Source: Saprospiraceae bacterium
GTDB taxonomy: Bacteria; Bacteroidota; Bacteroidia; Chitinophagales; Saprospiraceae
NCBI GenBank assembly: GCA_016710265.1
Contig: JADJJL010000001.1
Location: 682,001-746,000, forward strand
DNA length: 64,000 nt
Direction: 5' to 3'
Shown here: positions 62,324 through 64,000 of the stretch, piece by piece
Position numbering within the stretch: position 1 is the stretch's first letter
How the letters are laid out: each line of letters opens with the position of its first letter
Position numbers and translations under genes: made by a program
The notes under the pieces: generated by a model
Database searches by the model: none
What the model was told of the DNA's origin: nothing
What the model saw: the letters and a program-made list of their open reading frames with translations, nothing else

Positions 62324-64000
62324 TTATCTGATCAAGCTGACCACTCCTTTTTTGGTGATCCCTATTAAATCTTTGTTCAGTTTTTCCAAATGAAGATCAT
62401 ATTTTAATAAGTAAATGTATGAATCCGATGGAGCAGGATTTCCATCTTGTTGGCCATCCCATCCTAAAGCTTGAACATTGGAAGAAGAGTATACCTTTTT
62501 TCCCCATCGATTGTATATTTCAAAATTAAAGCTTGAATACTGAGCATCGCATTCCTTTGGGATGATGGGTCGAAAAATTTTGTTTCTATTGTCTTGATCA
62601 TTTGGGGTAAAAACATTGGGTATAAAAGTACAATCTTCACAGTTTTCGTTTACCACCTCCACTTTATAATCCTGAACCGGACAATTTCCTTCAAGCTTGT
62701 AGATTCTATAGGATCCAGCCTCGTCATAAAATATTCCATCTAAAAATTCTCCTTCCTTACATGAAATATCAAGTTTTCTTGTGTTGGTGTCCACTTGGAT
62801 CCAACTAAAATTTAATGTTACAAACTGGTCACAGTCACTTCCTTTGATGACATACTCATAAATCCCAGGTTCAGAAAATAAGGTATCCTTCTCCTGAAAT
62901 GGAATTCCCTGACAATTGACTTCGTTTTTTACAATATTCTCAAAAGCATAAACCTGCAATCGAACTATAACTGAATCACATCCCAGTTCATTTTTTAAAG
63001 AGAGCATATAAGTACCGCTGGTGTTGTAATTAAAATTCCAATAACTTTTGCTTTGATTGCACTGGATGGTATCAAATATGGTCCCCATATCCACAAACTG
63101 ATTCGAGCTTAAGGTTAAGGTTACCACAGAATCACAATCTGTTCCCCCAAGAGGGATAGTGTCTTTGTAAATCCCTGGAAATCTAATTTCTTTCCCATTA
63201 AATTGATACACTTGTCCAAGACAAATTTCAGCTTCAATCATACCTTCTTTTAATGGAAGTATTTGGATGGAGTGTACATATTCCTGACTTACACAGCCTA
63301 CCGTCATTACTCTAATTACATTGTGGATTCCTGGAGAATCAAAAATAAAAGTCATGTCACCCGCTCCATCAAATGTACGTCCATTTACAATCCAAACATG
63401 GCTTGCAGAAGGATCGCCCGAAGATTGGTCCTTGAATAAAACGGCCTTACCCTGACAAGCTTGTCTGGGACCCGTAATCAGAGGGGTTAATTCAATGGTC
63501 GTCTCACACAAGGTATTGAACTGAAGAATGGTGTCTTTATAATTGGAATAATTGTTTACCAATTGGCCTGATCGACTCTGGTATAAAAAATCTCTAACAG
63601 TCCAGATTGAGGGTTGCATAGTCAATTCTCTGGTCACATCTATATCAAAACAACCCGATAAAAATTCTTCATTGGTTTTAATGAGCAAGCCCTGGAAATT
63701 AACATTGCTCGCATAAGCAGTGCTAAAACCTGAAAGGATGACTCCGCCCAGTGGAGAGGTTCTTACTCTGGTATATTGGGAGCCTTTCATGTTGTAAATA
63801 AAAGCTTTGTTGAGATTGCCATTCTCTGTTATTACATAAAGCGCATTTTTATTGGGTGCATTGGGTCCTGATGCTGCATGGTTCGTAAAGGCGAAAGTGC
63901 TCACTCCGATGGCATAAGATCCATCCGGCAACAAGGCCAATCCTTCTCCAATGGACCCTCTGTCTTCTCCAACCATAACTTCAAATATATTCATAAAAAC
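62324..64000 (-). CDS. T9SS type B (gliding motility-associated C-terminal) surface protein, 5' end outside window
   Basis: This is the C-terminal 558 residues of a large exported protein; the frame runs open through the window edge, so the true start is beyond 64000. The visible part contains a PKD-like domain (about residues 195-255, ASHVWIVNGRTFDGAGDMTF), then several repeated units of about 75 residues with the pattern CDSVVTLTL / CDSVIVRLQV / CDQFVTLNF, and a C-terminal type B sorting domain (FIPNVFTPNDQDNRNKIF, FEIYNRWGKKVYSS, GWDGQQDGNPAPSDSYIYLL). It should be exported by the type IX system and remain on the surface. Adhesion or gliding roles are possible. Confidence 0.92.
   Translation of the reverse strand, partial: VFMNIFEVMVGEDRGSIGEGLALLPDGSYAIGVSTFAFTNHAASGPNAPNKNALYVITENGNLNKAFIYNMKGSQYTRVRTSPLGGVILSGFSTAYASNVNFQGLLIKTNEEFLSGCFDIDVTRELTMQPSIWTVRDFLYQSRSGQLVNNYSNYKDTILQFNTLCETTIELTPLITGPRQACQGKAVLFKDQSSGDPSASHVWIVNGRTFDGAGDMTFIFDSPGIHNVIRVMTVGCVSQEYVHSIQILPLKEGMIEAEICLGQVYQFNGKEIRFPGIYKDTIPLGGTDCDSVVTLTLSSNQFVDMGTIFDTIQCNQSKSYWNFNYNTSGTYMLSLKNELGCDSVIVRLQVYAFENIVKNEVNCQGIPFQEKDTLFSEPGIYEYVIKGSDCDQFVTLNFSWIQVDTNTRKLDISCKEGEFLDGIFYDEAGSYRIYKLEGNCPVQDYKVEVVNENCEDCTFIPNVFTPNDQDNRNKIFRPIIPKECDAQYSSFNFEIYNRWGKKVYSSSNVQALGWDGQQDGNPAPSDSYIYLLKYDLHLEKLNKDLIGITKKGVVSLIR

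Overview
The window is an ordinary-looking stretch of chromosome from a member of the Bacteroidota. The DNA is AT-rich and genes lack clear Shine-Dalgarno sites. At least a dozen genes are preceded by the Bacteroidota -7 promoter motif TAnnTTTG. There are type IX secretion (T9SS) sorting domains of both type A and type B, a PorV/PorQ-family protein, and a TonB-dependent receptor with a carboxypeptidase-like regulatory domain. The gene complement resembles Saprospiria, but that finer placement is inference. I see no rRNA, tRNA, CRISPR array, IS element or prophage.

Layout: 0.1-5.2 kb holds a plus-strand run of a NatA/NatB-like ABC exporter, a glycosyltransferase and uvrC. 5.3-7.9 kb pairs a SulP anion transporter with a beta-carbonic anhydrase. 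8.0-11.2 kb encodes a secreted M4 metalloprotease with a T9SS tail; a perfect 52-bp palindrome separates it from the carbonic anhydrase. 11.2-14.5 kb has folB, parE, a HIT protein and greA. 14.6-23.5 kb is a minus-strand block of TonB receptor, 1370-aa T9SS cargo and PorV/PorQ protein, the most system-like locus here. 23.9-29.3 kb is a minus-strand operon: miaB, a sigma-54 regulator, lptE, a TPR-like protein, secG and a D-2-hydroxyacid dehydrogenase.

29.5-48.5 kb is mainly housekeeping: proline dehydrogenase, recO, hscB, rseP, rsmE, a DUF4159 protein, DedA, a dicarboxylate/amino-acid symporter, mtaB, a TIGR02757 protein, a DUF4153 protein, a lytic transglycosylase, a GH3-type acyl-adenylating enzyme and the membrane pyrophosphatase hppA. 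48.8-55.3 kb is a compact phenylacetate operon, paaE-A-B-C-D-H-I-J, with overlapping or nearly touching genes. It supplies the phenylacetyl-CoA epoxidase, its reductase and the final beta-oxidation steps, but paaK, paaG, paaF and paaZ are not in the window. 55.5-61.8 kb holds two lipoproteins, anmK, a YceI protein, ruvC and a three-gene membrane/periplasmic operon with DUF3108 and DUF4230 proteins. The window ends inside a T9SS type B surface protein.

No wholly new defence or mobile system is evident. The best leads are the receptor/cargo/PorV block, the palindrome, a possible small RNA near 62.1 kb, the GH3 enzyme close to the phenylacetate genes, and recurrent TTG start codons. Every family assignment was made by reading motifs, without database searches.
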